DNA of 64,000 nucleotides from an uncultured Schlesneria sp. Lineage in GTDB: Bacteria > Planctomycetota > Planctomycetia > Planctomycetales > Planctomycetaceae. Each line of letters starts with the position of its first letter. Position 1 is the stretch's first letter. The notes below the pieces were generated by a model. It was not told where the DNA came from. It saw nothing but the letters and a program-made list of their open reading frames with translations, and did not search any database. The DNA lies in assembly GCA_903871875.1 (NCBI GenBank), contig CAIQIR010000039.1:78959-142958 (forward strand), written 5' to 3'. The translations under genes and the position numbers were made by a program. Of the stretch, positions 18,532-26,655 are shown one piece after another.

Positions 18532-20067
18532 CTACAAGGCATTCTGAGCTTGCAGCTCGGTTCCCTCGTCCCGAAACGGCTTCTGCTGTTCGTACAGTTT
18601 CAGGCGTTCCGGGATCAGCCGTTTTGCTTTGCCTGACTTCGCTCGTTCGAGGGCTTTGGTGGCCCATTCTTTCGCTTGATCCCAGGCGCGATTTTCGGCG
18701 TAGGCTGCTGCCAGTGTGTTGTAGTCAGAGCATCTCTTCCCCCCGTCCAGCTGATAGGCCTTGTTGGCGTTCTCAAACGCTTTCTTCGCGTCGCGAAACT
18801 GCTCGTCAGGACAGGTCGCCTGAATCCAGGCGAGGTCATTTAATGCTTTGCGATCATTGGGGGTCGTCGTCGCCAGTTTCTCGCGAATGGCGAGTGCTCG
18901 CGCGTAGTGCAGTTTGGCTTCGTCGTCTTTTCCCTGGGCTCGCTTCAAGTCGGCTAACGCTTTCAGCGGCGGTGCCATCTCGGCACGTTCCGGCCCTTTG
19001 ATTTTCTCAATGATGATCAGGGCCCGAGTCAGCATCGGTTCTACTAGATCGTATTTTCCCTGCTTGAAGTAAAGATTGGCAAAATCTTGTAGTAATACTG
19101 AGATGTAGGGATGCTCCATCCCCAGGCTTTTTTCCCAGATCTGCTGCGTCCGCTTAAATTCCTGCTCTGCCAGATCGTACCTTCCCGTTTCCAGGTACAA
19201 ATCGGCAAGATTTTTATGATTCGTTCCGACATCGGCATGCTCTGGTCCCAACACGCGTTCCCAGACCGTCAGAGATCGTTTGAATAACTGTTCGGCGCGG
19301 TCGTAGTTGCCCATCTGAAAATAGAGAAACGCGATGTTGTTGATGATTTGCGACGTATCGGGATGATCCTGTCCCTGTGCTTCGCGGATCGGTAGGGCGC
19401 GACGGTAAAGCGCGTCGGCCTCTTCAAACCGGCCCAGTTCGGTGTACATCACCGCGAGATTACTGAGACGCGATGCGACTTCGGGATGGAGGGGGCCGAA
19501 GGTGGCTTCTGCGATCGCCAGCGACCGCTTGTAAAGGTTTTCGGCCTGATCGAATTTGTTGAGCTCGGAATAAACGCCCGCCAGGTTATTGAGGACGATC
19601 GAAGTTTTGTAATGGTTAGGCCCCAGCTGCGTTTCCACGTCGGAAACCGCCCGGTTGAGCAAGGCTTCCGCCTCTTCGAGCTTGCCAAAGCGACTTAAAA
19701 ACGATGCCAGATTGCTGAGGACAGTTGCCGTTTCGGAATCGTCCGGGCCCCGCAACTGCTGCATCATTTGCAGAGCGCGAATGTAGAGTGGTTCAGCCTC
19801 GGCATAACGCCCCTGAGCTTCATAAACGAGTGCCAGATCGTTCAGTGTTTTGGCAACGCGGCCGCCTGACGGATTGTACGCCTCGGCATCCTGTAATGCT
19901 GTCCGCAGGAGTTTTTCCGCTTCCGGATAGTGGCCCGCCCGATATTGGGCCACGCCGGCATCTCGATAGGTTTCCCACAAGACTCCCTGTGCGTTGGCCG
20001 TCTGGCCGAAAATCAGCAGCGCGAACGCCGCGATGACGGCCGGTGACACACGAGATGTTATACGCAT
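18532..20067 (-). CDS. Secreted TPR protein, kinesin-light-chain-like repeats (copy 1)
   Basis: This 511-residue protein has a signal peptide (MRITSRVSPAVIAAFALLIF, cleavage near ANAQ). About nine 42-residue TPR units of the kinesin-light-chain type follow. Examples are YEAQGRYAEAEPLYIRALQM, YSELNKFDQAENLYKRSLAI and YTELGRFEEADALYRRALPI. The end (EQFRDAKKAFENANKAYQLD) is a Sel1/TPR-like coda. It is a close paralogue of the gene at 20261-21799, in tandem on the same strand, so the pair arose by duplication. The ATG at 20067 gives the signal peptide. The partner is unknown. Confidence 0.82.
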   Translation of the reverse strand: MRITSRVSPAVIAAFALLIFGQTANAQGVLWETYRDAGVAQYRAGHYPEAEKLLRTALQDAEAYNPSGGRVAKTLNDLALVYEAQGRYAEAEPLYIRALQMMQQLRGPDDSETATVLSNLASFLSRFGKLEEAEALLNRAVSDVETQLGPNHYKTSIVLNNLAGVYSELNKFDQAENLYKRSLAIAEATFGPLHPEVASRLSNLAVMYTELGRFEEADALYRRALPIREAQGQDHPDTSQIINNIAFLYFQMGNYDRAEQLFKRSLTVWERVLGPEHADVGTNHKNLADLYLETGRYDLAEQEFKRTQQIWEKSLGMEHPYISVLLQDFANLYFKQGKYDLVEPMLTRALIIIEKIKGPERAEMAPPLKALADLKRAQGKDDEAKLHYARALAIREKLATTTPNDRKALNDLAWIQATCPDEQFRDAKKAFENANKAYQLDGGKRCSDYNTLAAAYAENRAWDQAKEWATKALERAKSGKAKRLIPERLKLYEQQKPFRDEGTELQAQNAL

Positions 20068-20260
20068 GGCAAATCTTTCTAGTCTGTGAATCAACGCGGT
20101 TTGCCGACCTGTGTTTAAAGAAAAACGAAGAGCTGGCAGGTCGCCTCAATCGATCGGGTCAAACTCCCTGTCCACGAATCAACAGGCATTAACAACGGGA
20201 TTCGTGTTGGACATTGATTTTGAAGCCGAGATCGGCGGCACTGTCAAGTTGGAAGTCACA

Positions 20261-21799
20261 CTATAGGGCTCGCTGTGTTTGAAATTCTTTTCCCTCGTCC
20301 CGAAACGGCTTCTGTTGCTCATACAGCTTGATCTGGTCGAGGATGATTTTTTTCGAACGGTCCGACGTCGTTTTCTGGACGGCTTTCGCGGCCCATTCCT
20401 TGGCTTGGTCGTAGGCTCGATTTTCGGCATAAGCCGCGGCCAGTGTATGGAAGTAGGTGCTGCTGTTTCCCCCGTCCATCTGGTAGGCCTTGTTGGCATT
20501 TTCAAAAGCCTTAGCCGCATTGCGAAACTGTTCATCAGGACAAGTCGCCTGCATCCATGCCAGATCGTTTAGCGCGTTGGAATCCTGTGGATTGTTCGTT
20601 GCGTTCCTTTCACGAATGGCCAGAACTCGCTTGTAGTACGATTGAGCGTCGTCGATTTGCCCTTGTGCTCGCTTGAGATCCGCCAGAGCCTTGAGGGGAA
20701 TTGCCATCTCGGTCCGGTCCGGCCCTTTCCTATTTTGAATGCTTTCGGCGGCCCGATGGAGCAGCAGTTCGGCTTGATCGTACTTTCCTTGTTGAAAATA
20801 CAACTGGGCTAGATATTGCTGCACCATGGCCACGCTCGGGTGATGGGGCCCGAGGGCCTTGTCCATGATCGTCAGTGCTCGAATGTAGTACTGCTCGGAA
20901 AGATCGAATTTCTCTTTCGCTTTGTAAACGTTTCCCAGGCTCTTGAGACTGAACGCGACATGGGAGTGTTCTGGTCCCAAAGACTTTTCCCACGACGCTG
21001 TCGATTGCAGCAGCAGTTGTTCGGCCTGGTCATATGTTCCCAGCAGATAACTCAGATGACCAAGGTTGTTAATGGTTTCGGCGACATCCGGATGTTCTTT
21101 ACCCAAGGTGTTCTCGCGAATCGTCAGGGCTCTTCGAAGCAGGCTTTCCGCCAGATCAAAACGCCCTTGCAGGATATTGAGACAGCCCAAGTTGCTGATC
21201 GGCGTGGCCACTTCAGGATGCTGGGGACCATAGATGTTTTCCATCAATGCCAGCGAACGTTTGTAAAGCGGCTCGGCCTCGCCGTATTTTTCCAATTGCG
21301 TATAGATCGCGGCCATATTATTGAGCACGGTCGGGGTGTTGGGGTGTCCCGGACCGAGCCGAGCTTCAATTGTGGCGAGTGCTCGTTTGACCATCGCTTC
21401 GGCCTCGTCATTCTTGCCTGCTCGGCTATAAAACGAGGCCAGATTGGCGAGAACCGTGGCCGTCTCGGAATCATCTGGACCGCGAGTCGCCAACAGATTG
21501 TTTAGCGCACGGACGTAGAGCGTCTCGGCTTCGAGGAATTTTTCCTGGGCTTCATAGACGATTGCCAAGTCGCTGAGTGTCTTCGCAACGCGGCCCCCGG
21601 ATTGATTGAACGATTCCGCCGCCTGTAACGCCGCTCGCAGAAGTCGTTCCGCTTCCGCGTAGTGTCCCGCTGCGTACTGCTGATTTCCCGCGTCGCGGTA
21701 GGTGTCCCACAGCGCTTGCTGGGCGAAGATTGCCTGGCTTGATCCGATCAATATCAACCCGGCGATGACCGTTCGGAACAAGCGATGATTGCTTCGCAT
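20261..21799 (-). CDS. Secreted TPR protein, kinesin-light-chain-like repeats (copy 2)
   Basis: This 512-residue protein is laid out like its downstream neighbour: a signal peptide (MRSNHRLFRTVIAGLILIGS, cleavage near IFAQ), then DTYRDAGNQQYAAGHYAEAE. Repeated units such as YTQLEKYGEAEPLYKRSLAL and YKAKEKFDLSEQYYIRALTI follow, and the tail EQFRNAAKAFENANKAYQMD is shared. The paralogues keep the same order of repeats end to end, so the whole gene was copied. The gap between them is 193 bp, with no clear terminator. The first gene of the pair in transcription is this one, facing a divergent glycosyltransferase gene. Confidence 0.82.
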   Translation of the reverse strand: MRSNHRLFRTVIAGLILIGSSQAIFAQQALWDTYRDAGNQQYAAGHYAEAERLLRAALQAAESFNQSGGRVAKTLSDLAIVYEAQEKFLEAETLYVRALNNLLATRGPDDSETATVLANLASFYSRAGKNDEAEAMVKRALATIEARLGPGHPNTPTVLNNMAAIYTQLEKYGEAEPLYKRSLALMENIYGPQHPEVATPISNLGCLNILQGRFDLAESLLRRALTIRENTLGKEHPDVAETINNLGHLSYLLGTYDQAEQLLLQSTASWEKSLGPEHSHVAFSLKSLGNVYKAKEKFDLSEQYYIRALTIMDKALGPHHPSVAMVQQYLAQLYFQQGKYDQAELLLHRAAESIQNRKGPDRTEMAIPLKALADLKRAQGQIDDAQSYYKRVLAIRERNATNNPQDSNALNDLAWMQATCPDEQFRNAAKAFENANKAYQMDGGNSSTYFHTLAAAYAENRAYDQAKEWAAKAVQKTTSDRSKKIILDQIKLYEQQKPFRDEGKEFQTQRAL

Positions 21800-22199
21800 T
21801 GGGAACCCTTATTGATTGCTCGAAATACCGTCGAAACCGGACCTCGGATTCTGAAATGAAATCGAAGCTTTTTCGTGACGGAAGTTTCTCTGCGGGCCCG
21901 CAGGTGAAAAGCAAATACGAATGCCGCGACACAGTACGATGAACCGAGGGCTAATTCCATCGGCCGGTTTCGATTCTTATGGTTTTGAGAGAGTTCGCCG
22001 GGCTGGCTATCTGGATTTATCTTACGAAAACGACAGTAAGACGTCGGGCGTTTGAAAAACCGTTTCGATTGTTCAGGCGTGAATGATGACTGCCGTTGAC
22101 CGTTTTGAAAGGGACACATAATCTTCGCCCGTTCAGGGAAGAGGATCGACCCTGCTGCGTTGCGCTCGTACGTCGCCTGTGAAATTCAGGGAGGACAGG
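21800..22199. other. 400-bp divergent intergenic region
   Basis: Promoters for the TPR pair (minus) and the glycosyltransferase gene (plus) must lie here. No gene, strong repeat or unambiguous promoter was found. A GGGAGGA ribosome-binding site at 22189-22195 serves the plus-strand gene. Confidence 0.4.
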
Positions 22200-23468
22200 A
22201 TGTCCAAGGTAACCTCTTTGTTGGCAGAGCATAACCGAGCTGGATGGCTCGTCTGGCTGACGCTGGCAGGATCAATTACCTTCACCGTCTTGTTGTCGAT
22301 CTGGCTGGGTCAAGAACGTTCGGTGACTCCCGCGTATTGCTCTGCGGTCGAGAACTGGTTTGCCGGCGAACCTCTTTACACCATGCAAGGGCACGGATTT
22401 CTGTATCTTCCACAGGCTGCATTAGTCTTTGCACCTTGGGCCATCTTGCCGCATTCCACCTGCGAAATTGTCTGGCGATTGTCAATCATCGCGGTTCTGG
22501 CGTTCAGCGTCGTTCGACTCACACGTCTTCTGAACGGAGATGGTCGCTGGTATGGCGTGCTTTCCCTTGCGGCAGCCGCCATGGGGTGGGGCTGTGCGCG
22601 CAATGGACAATCCACGCTATTGATCACGGGATTGATGATTTTGGCCGTGGTCGACCTCGCCGAATCGCGCTGGTGGCGGGCGACGATCCTGCTGGCCATC
22701 GCATTTGCATTCAAGCCGTTCGCGATCGTACTCATTTTGCTTGCGGCCGTGATCTATCCCCAGATGTCATGGCGGCTGGCCATCGGTTTGTTCGTGGTGG
22801 CAATCGCACCCTTTGCGATGCAGCGACCGGACTATGTGATTTCGCAATACGTGGCGTTTAATCAAAGCTTGCAGATCACCATTGATGTGGGTGACAGCGA
22901 GAAGTGGGCACAGGTCTTTGGAATGCTGGAGGTGGCAGGGCTCAAAGTTCCGTCATCCGCACGGACGATTTTACGGTTGATCGCCGCGGTGGCAACGTTG
23001 TTCCTGTGCTGGAAAGCGTCGCGAAATCTGTCACCGCAACGCAGCGCCTATTACCTGTATTCGCTGGCCGCCTGCTATCTGATGTTGTTCAATTCACGGA
23101 CCGAAGGAAACACTTATGCCATGGTGGGGCCTGTTTATGGGGTTCTACTGGCAGAAGCCCTGTTTCAAAAGAACCGCGGGACAGTCGTCGTCTGGGCGAT
23201 GAGTTCCGCGATCGTTTTGAGTGTGCTGAATTATGATTTGGCGGTTCTCATTACGAGCCGACCCGATGCCATCTGGATTTCGCCGCTGGTTTGTGTGGGC
23301 GTCACTGGCTACTTGGTGTTGCGACTGTGTCAGGATTTGCGAAGGGCTTCGTCGGCAAGGCGGGAGTCGCTCAAGACGGGCGATTCGTTGTCGCATCCCC
23401 TCGAACGAGCCGTCGTGCTGGAAAAGGTTCGTTATCCGCTGGCCCCCGTATTGCGCGGTGAGACGTAA
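22200..23468 (+). CDS. DUF2029/GT87-type polytopic glycosyltransferase
   Basis: This 422-residue membrane protein has about ten hydrophobic segments, such as LAGSITFTVLLSIWL, IIAVLAFSVVRL, FAIVLILLAAVIY and YYLYSLAACYLMLF. It carries the pattern of the polyprenol-phosphate-mannose-dependent GT-C enzymes: an early loop with YLPQAALVFAPWAILP, the NGQSTLLITGLMI segment and the KPFA motif. Such enzymes add mannose or other sugars to envelope glycans from lipid-linked donors. The start is ATG 22200, directly after a GGGAGGA site. It is a single gene between two divergent or convergent minus-strand units. Confidence 0.7.
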   Translation: MSKVTSLLAEHNRAGWLVWLTLAGSITFTVLLSIWLGQERSVTPAYCSAVENWFAGEPLYTMQGHGFLYLPQAALVFAPWAILPHSTCEIVWRLSIIAVLAFSVVRLTRLLNGDGRWYGVLSLAAAAMGWGCARNGQSTLLITGLMILAVVDLAESRWWRATILLAIAFAFKPFAIVLILLAAVIYPQMSWRLAIGLFVVAIAPFAMQRPDYVISQYVAFNQSLQITIDVGDSEKWAQVFGMLEVAGLKVPSSARTILRLIAAVATLFLCWKASRNLSPQRSAYYLYSLAACYLMLFNSRTEGNTYAMVGPVYGVLLAEALFQKNRGTVVVWAMSSAIVLSVLNYDLAVLITSRPDAIWISPLVCVGVTGYLVLRLCQDLRRASSARRESLKTGDSLSHPLERAVVLEKVRYPLAPVLRGET

Positions 23469-23509
23469 AACGCCGAACGAGTTGGTTGGATCGATCGGTG
23501 CTTGAGGCC

Positions 23510-25486
23510 TCAATCTTTCAGTCGATCGTTAAGCCCGCTTGAGAAGAGATCCTCGCCCTTCGAACGTTCAGTCGGGCTACGGTCGATCAGGTCAAGATGC
23601 TGAGCCCACACCAAGCGGCGGCCGAGATCATCTCGCGAGCCGTTGACCTCGGGAACAGCAACCGACGGATGAACGACCAGGCAGTCCCATTCCTGATGAC
23701 CAAAGCTGAGCGACCAATTCATGATCCAGGAATAGCCGTGAACGAATTGCTCGTCCGTCTCCGCCGTCGCGTCGCGAGGAACAGCCAACACGACGAGATC
23801 CGGTTTCAACGGTCGAACTAAGGTTTTCGCTTCCTGTTCCAAGGTCGCAATCGATTTCCCGGCGGTGTTCCAAGTGGTGACTTCGACCTTGGCGTCAGGG
23901 CTTAACTTCTTCAATGCCGGGCCAGTCAATTCGTCGTAGGGAGGCATGGCAAGCACTCGGATCACCTGCTGCTTCTGCAACAAGGATTTGACATGCGACA
24001 GCGAAGGGCGCGGCGGGCCGGCAGACTCGAGCGAGAGCGACTGATTCGCAATCACGCGGCACAGCTCTTCGGCCATTCGTTTGTGACCGTCCATGTTTGG
24101 ATGAATCTCGTCACTCAGCGTCAGTCGCCACGTCCAAGGGGCTCGACGACGCAGCTGGGTTCCCACTCGATACTGATCGCACAGCGGGACCGACAGCTCA
24201 CGAGCCACAGTCCGAATCGTTTCACAATAAGTATTCAGCTTGTCGACGGGACGCGCAGCAGTATCAATTACGGCATTAGGCGTGCAAAGCACGACTTGAC
24301 TGTTTTGCTCGCGACATCGTTTGACCAGCAATTCGAGGTTGGCGCGAAATTGTTCTGGAGCCACTCGGACCAGATCGTTCAGTCCAAAGCTGATTGTGAC
24401 CAGATCAGGATGGTGACAGAGTACGTCCCGCTCCAGTCGTTCGAGTCCCTCCTGCGTGGTGTGGCCGCTGATTCCCGCATTGATGACCTTCAACGGCGCA
24501 TGGGGAAACAACTGATGCAAACCCAGTTCGAGCATTTCGGGATACGCTCGAACGCCGCCTGTGTGGTAATAGACGCCCGTGACACTGTCTCCCAGGCAGA
24601 CAATCGTTCGCGGTTGATCGCCAAAGGTCAGCAGCGGTTTCGCGGAGGAGTCATTTGGCCGGCTTTTGGCGATGACAAATTCGAAGGCCTGCCGGGCGTC
24701 GGCGTAATTTGTCTCGTGGCCACCTTCCGGTCGGTGGATGAGAAGAACCGAAGCCTCGCGCTGCTTCAGGACGTTTGCCAAACGTAGCACGCTTGCCGCA
24801 GGAACCAGTGTATCGCGACCGCCTGTGGTCAGTCCCAGCGGCATCGTCATTCGTTCGGGGAAAAGTTCCGCCGATCGTTTGTGATATAAGTCTGGCTGAT
24901 CCGCTTTGGTCCCTCCGTAGGATGTGGCGATGGCCTCCACGAATCCTTCGTATTCCACCAGATTTGCAGTCCCATTCATTGCGACGACCCCGTCGACGAG
25001 ATCGGGATGTAATGCGGCAAAAGCCAGTGCCGACGTCGCTCCCATCGAGCCGCCGCAGAGAATGACCTGTTCAATCCGATATCGCCCCTGCAGGTCGTCC
25101 AGGATCTGGAGCATGTCCGATTCCGCCGCCGGTCCCATCCACGATGTGGTTGCGCGATAGTCGGGGGAGACGTAAATCATCCCATGCTGGGCCGCTGCAT
25201 CACGAGCGGCACGACATTCGTCTCGTGGTTGAGTAACGAACTGCCAACGATCAGAACCGTGGCCGTGTAGAGCCACCAGCAGGCGATGGGGACGATCGGG
25301 GTTGAAGTCGACGGGCAAACGCACCACATAACGTTGCTCGGTGCCATCTTGCCGTGAGATGAAGGCGATATCCTGCGATGGCCCTAGTTCCTGAACCGTA
25401 TCGGCTGCCCCTGCTGCCATTGTGTTTGAGACCAACAGCAACAGTAGCAGCGTCGAAGTGACCGAGCGGCAATGACAGGCAAACAT
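23510..25486 (-). CDS. Secreted esterase fused to an SGNH (GDSL) hydrolase
   Basis: This 658-residue protein has a signal peptide (core STLLLLLLVSNTMAAGA). Residues about 35-270 form an alpha/beta hydrolase of the PHB-depolymerase/feruloyl-esterase type, with oxyanion segment LLVALHGHGSDRW, nucleophile elbow CGGSMGAT and His in GGHETNY. Residues about 285-490 are an SGNH hydrolase: block I VCLGDSVTGV, NAGISGHTT, block III SFGLNDL and block V DEIHPNMDGH. The last 150 residues are unassigned. Two esterases in one chain suggest deacylation of a decorated polysaccharide. It is the last gene of a three-gene minus-strand unit, 15 bp after the oxidoreductase gene. Confidence 0.78.
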   Translation of the reverse strand: MFACHCRSVTSTLLLLLLVSNTMAAGAADTVQELGPSQDIAFISRQDGTEQRYVVRLPVDFNPDRPHRLLVALHGHGSDRWQFVTQPRDECRAARDAAAQHGMIYVSPDYRATTSWMGPAAESDMLQILDDLQGRYRIEQVILCGGSMGATSALAFAALHPDLVDGVVAMNGTANLVEYEGFVEAIATSYGGTKADQPDLYHKRSAELFPERMTMPLGLTTGGRDTLVPAASVLRLANVLKQREASVLLIHRPEGGHETNYADARQAFEFVIAKSRPNDSSAKPLLTFGDQPRTIVCLGDSVTGVYYHTGGVRAYPEMLELGLHQLFPHAPLKVINAGISGHTTQEGLERLERDVLCHHPDLVTISFGLNDLVRVAPEQFRANLELLVKRCREQNSQVVLCTPNAVIDTAARPVDKLNTYCETIRTVARELSVPLCDQYRVGTQLRRRAPWTWRLTLSDEIHPNMDGHKRMAEELCRVIANQSLSLESAGPPRPSLSHVKSLLQKQQVIRVLAMPPYDELTGPALKKLSPDAKVEVTTWNTAGKSIATLEQEAKTLVRPLKPDLVVLAVPRDATAETDEQFVHGYSWIMNWSLSFGHQEWDCLVVHPSVAVPEVNGSRDDLGRRLVWAQHLDLIDRSPTERSKGEDLFSSGLNDRLKD

Positions 25487-25501
25487 GCTGGAGAATCCTC
25501 G

Positions 25502-26539
25502 TTAACCGGAGACACGCTGAGTTTGGCCCGTTTCCGCCGCGCGATAACAGGCGAAGACAGTTTTCAGCACTTGCAGACTTTCAGCGCCGGTAATCGGCAA
25601 TGGAGCTTTGTGATCCAGGCAACCTTTCACGCAGGCCTCAACCAGTGGTGTGTAGCTGCTGTCATCAGCCGGACCGGCGTATTTCTGGATCTGCGCTGAC
25701 GACTCATCATTGAGATACCACTGGAGTGTTCCGGTGCCATCCAATTCCAATTGCAGCCAACCCTTTGATCCCCAGATTTTGACATGCATCTGCTTACCGC
25801 GATCAAGGTAATAACCACTGGTCATGGTGCCGAAACTGCCATTATCAAAACGCAGGGCCATGGCGGCAGAGTCTTCGATCTTCAGCGGTTGACCGCCCAC
25901 GATGCCGGTGAACCCAGCCGCTTCCTGGATTTGCGAACCGGTTAAATACGTGACCAGATCGATCCAGTGAATACCCAGCCACATCAAATGCCCACCTCCT
26001 GAACGACTGCGGTCGGCGAACCAGGATTGGTGGTAGCTGGGGTCTTTCAATCGAGTTTGATCGGCGATCAAATGCAGTTCAGAACCGTAAACCTGTCCGA
26101 TCTGCCCTGACTGAATCAGTCTTCTGGCCGCGCGTACTGTGCCGCGAAGTCGATTGGCCATCGCCAGCATCAGATGACGATGCTTCATATCGGCCCATCG
26201 CACGAGCGGTTCGAAGTCTTCCGCGCGAACGCAGGACGGTTTTTCCGCCAGCACGTGACAGTTCGCTTCGAGTGCCGCCTGAATCGCAGCCGCTGCCTGC
26301 GTCGCTTCCATCGTCACGATGGCCAGTGGCGGCCGAGAATCGACGAGAGCCCGCTGGTGATCTCGTTCAAATCGAACGAGCTTTGGTCCCAGCATTTTTT
26401 TCGCCAACGCTTCACAGGAACCGCTGGGGTCCGCGACAACAACGGCGCTCACCTGATCGGTGGAAGCCAGTCCTGCGAAGTATCCATCCAGATGAGCGGC
26501 CCCGGATCCGGTGAGCACCGCAACGGTGAATTCAGGCAT
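25502..26539 (-). CDS. Gfo/Idh/MocA family oxidoreductase
   Basis: This 345-residue NAD(P)-dependent sugar or inositol oxidoreductase has an N-terminal Rossmann fold (residues 1 to about 120) with the hallmark AEKPSCV. The C-terminal substrate domain carries GGGHLMWLGIHWIDLVTYLTG, matching the family GGGxxxDxGxHxxD pattern with changes. The glycine loop at the N-terminus is degenerate (VLTGSGAAHLDGY). The start at 26539 is supported by GTGAGGGAC just upstream; the frame extends 26 codons further without similarity. It lies between the CehA-like gene (116 bp) and the esterase gene (15 bp), suggesting a catabolic operon. Confidence 0.82.
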   Translation of the reverse strand: MPEFTVAVLTGSGAAHLDGYFAGLASTDQVSAVVVADPSGSCEALAKKMLGPKLVRFERDHQRALVDSRPPLAIVTMEATQAAAAIQAALEANCHVLAEKPSCVRAEDFEPLVRWADMKHRHLMLAMANRLRGTVRAARRLIQSGQIGQVYGSELHLIADQTRLKDPSYHQSWFADRSRSGGGHLMWLGIHWIDLVTYLTGSQIQEAAGFTGIVGGQPLKIEDSAAMALRFDNGSFGTMTSGYYLDRGKQMHVKIWGSKGWLQLELDGTGTLQWYLNDESSAQIQKYAGPADDSSYTPLVEACVKGCLDHKAPLPITGAESLQVLKTVFACYRAAETGQTQRVSG

Positions 26540-26655
26540 TTGTCCCTCACCAGAAATGAAACCTCGCTTGAAACGGGAACTTGTCAGTCGAAGTTTCGAG
26601 CAGTCGTTATCGGTCAACCATCACAGGAGTTGACACAATCGAAATTCGCGAAGGC

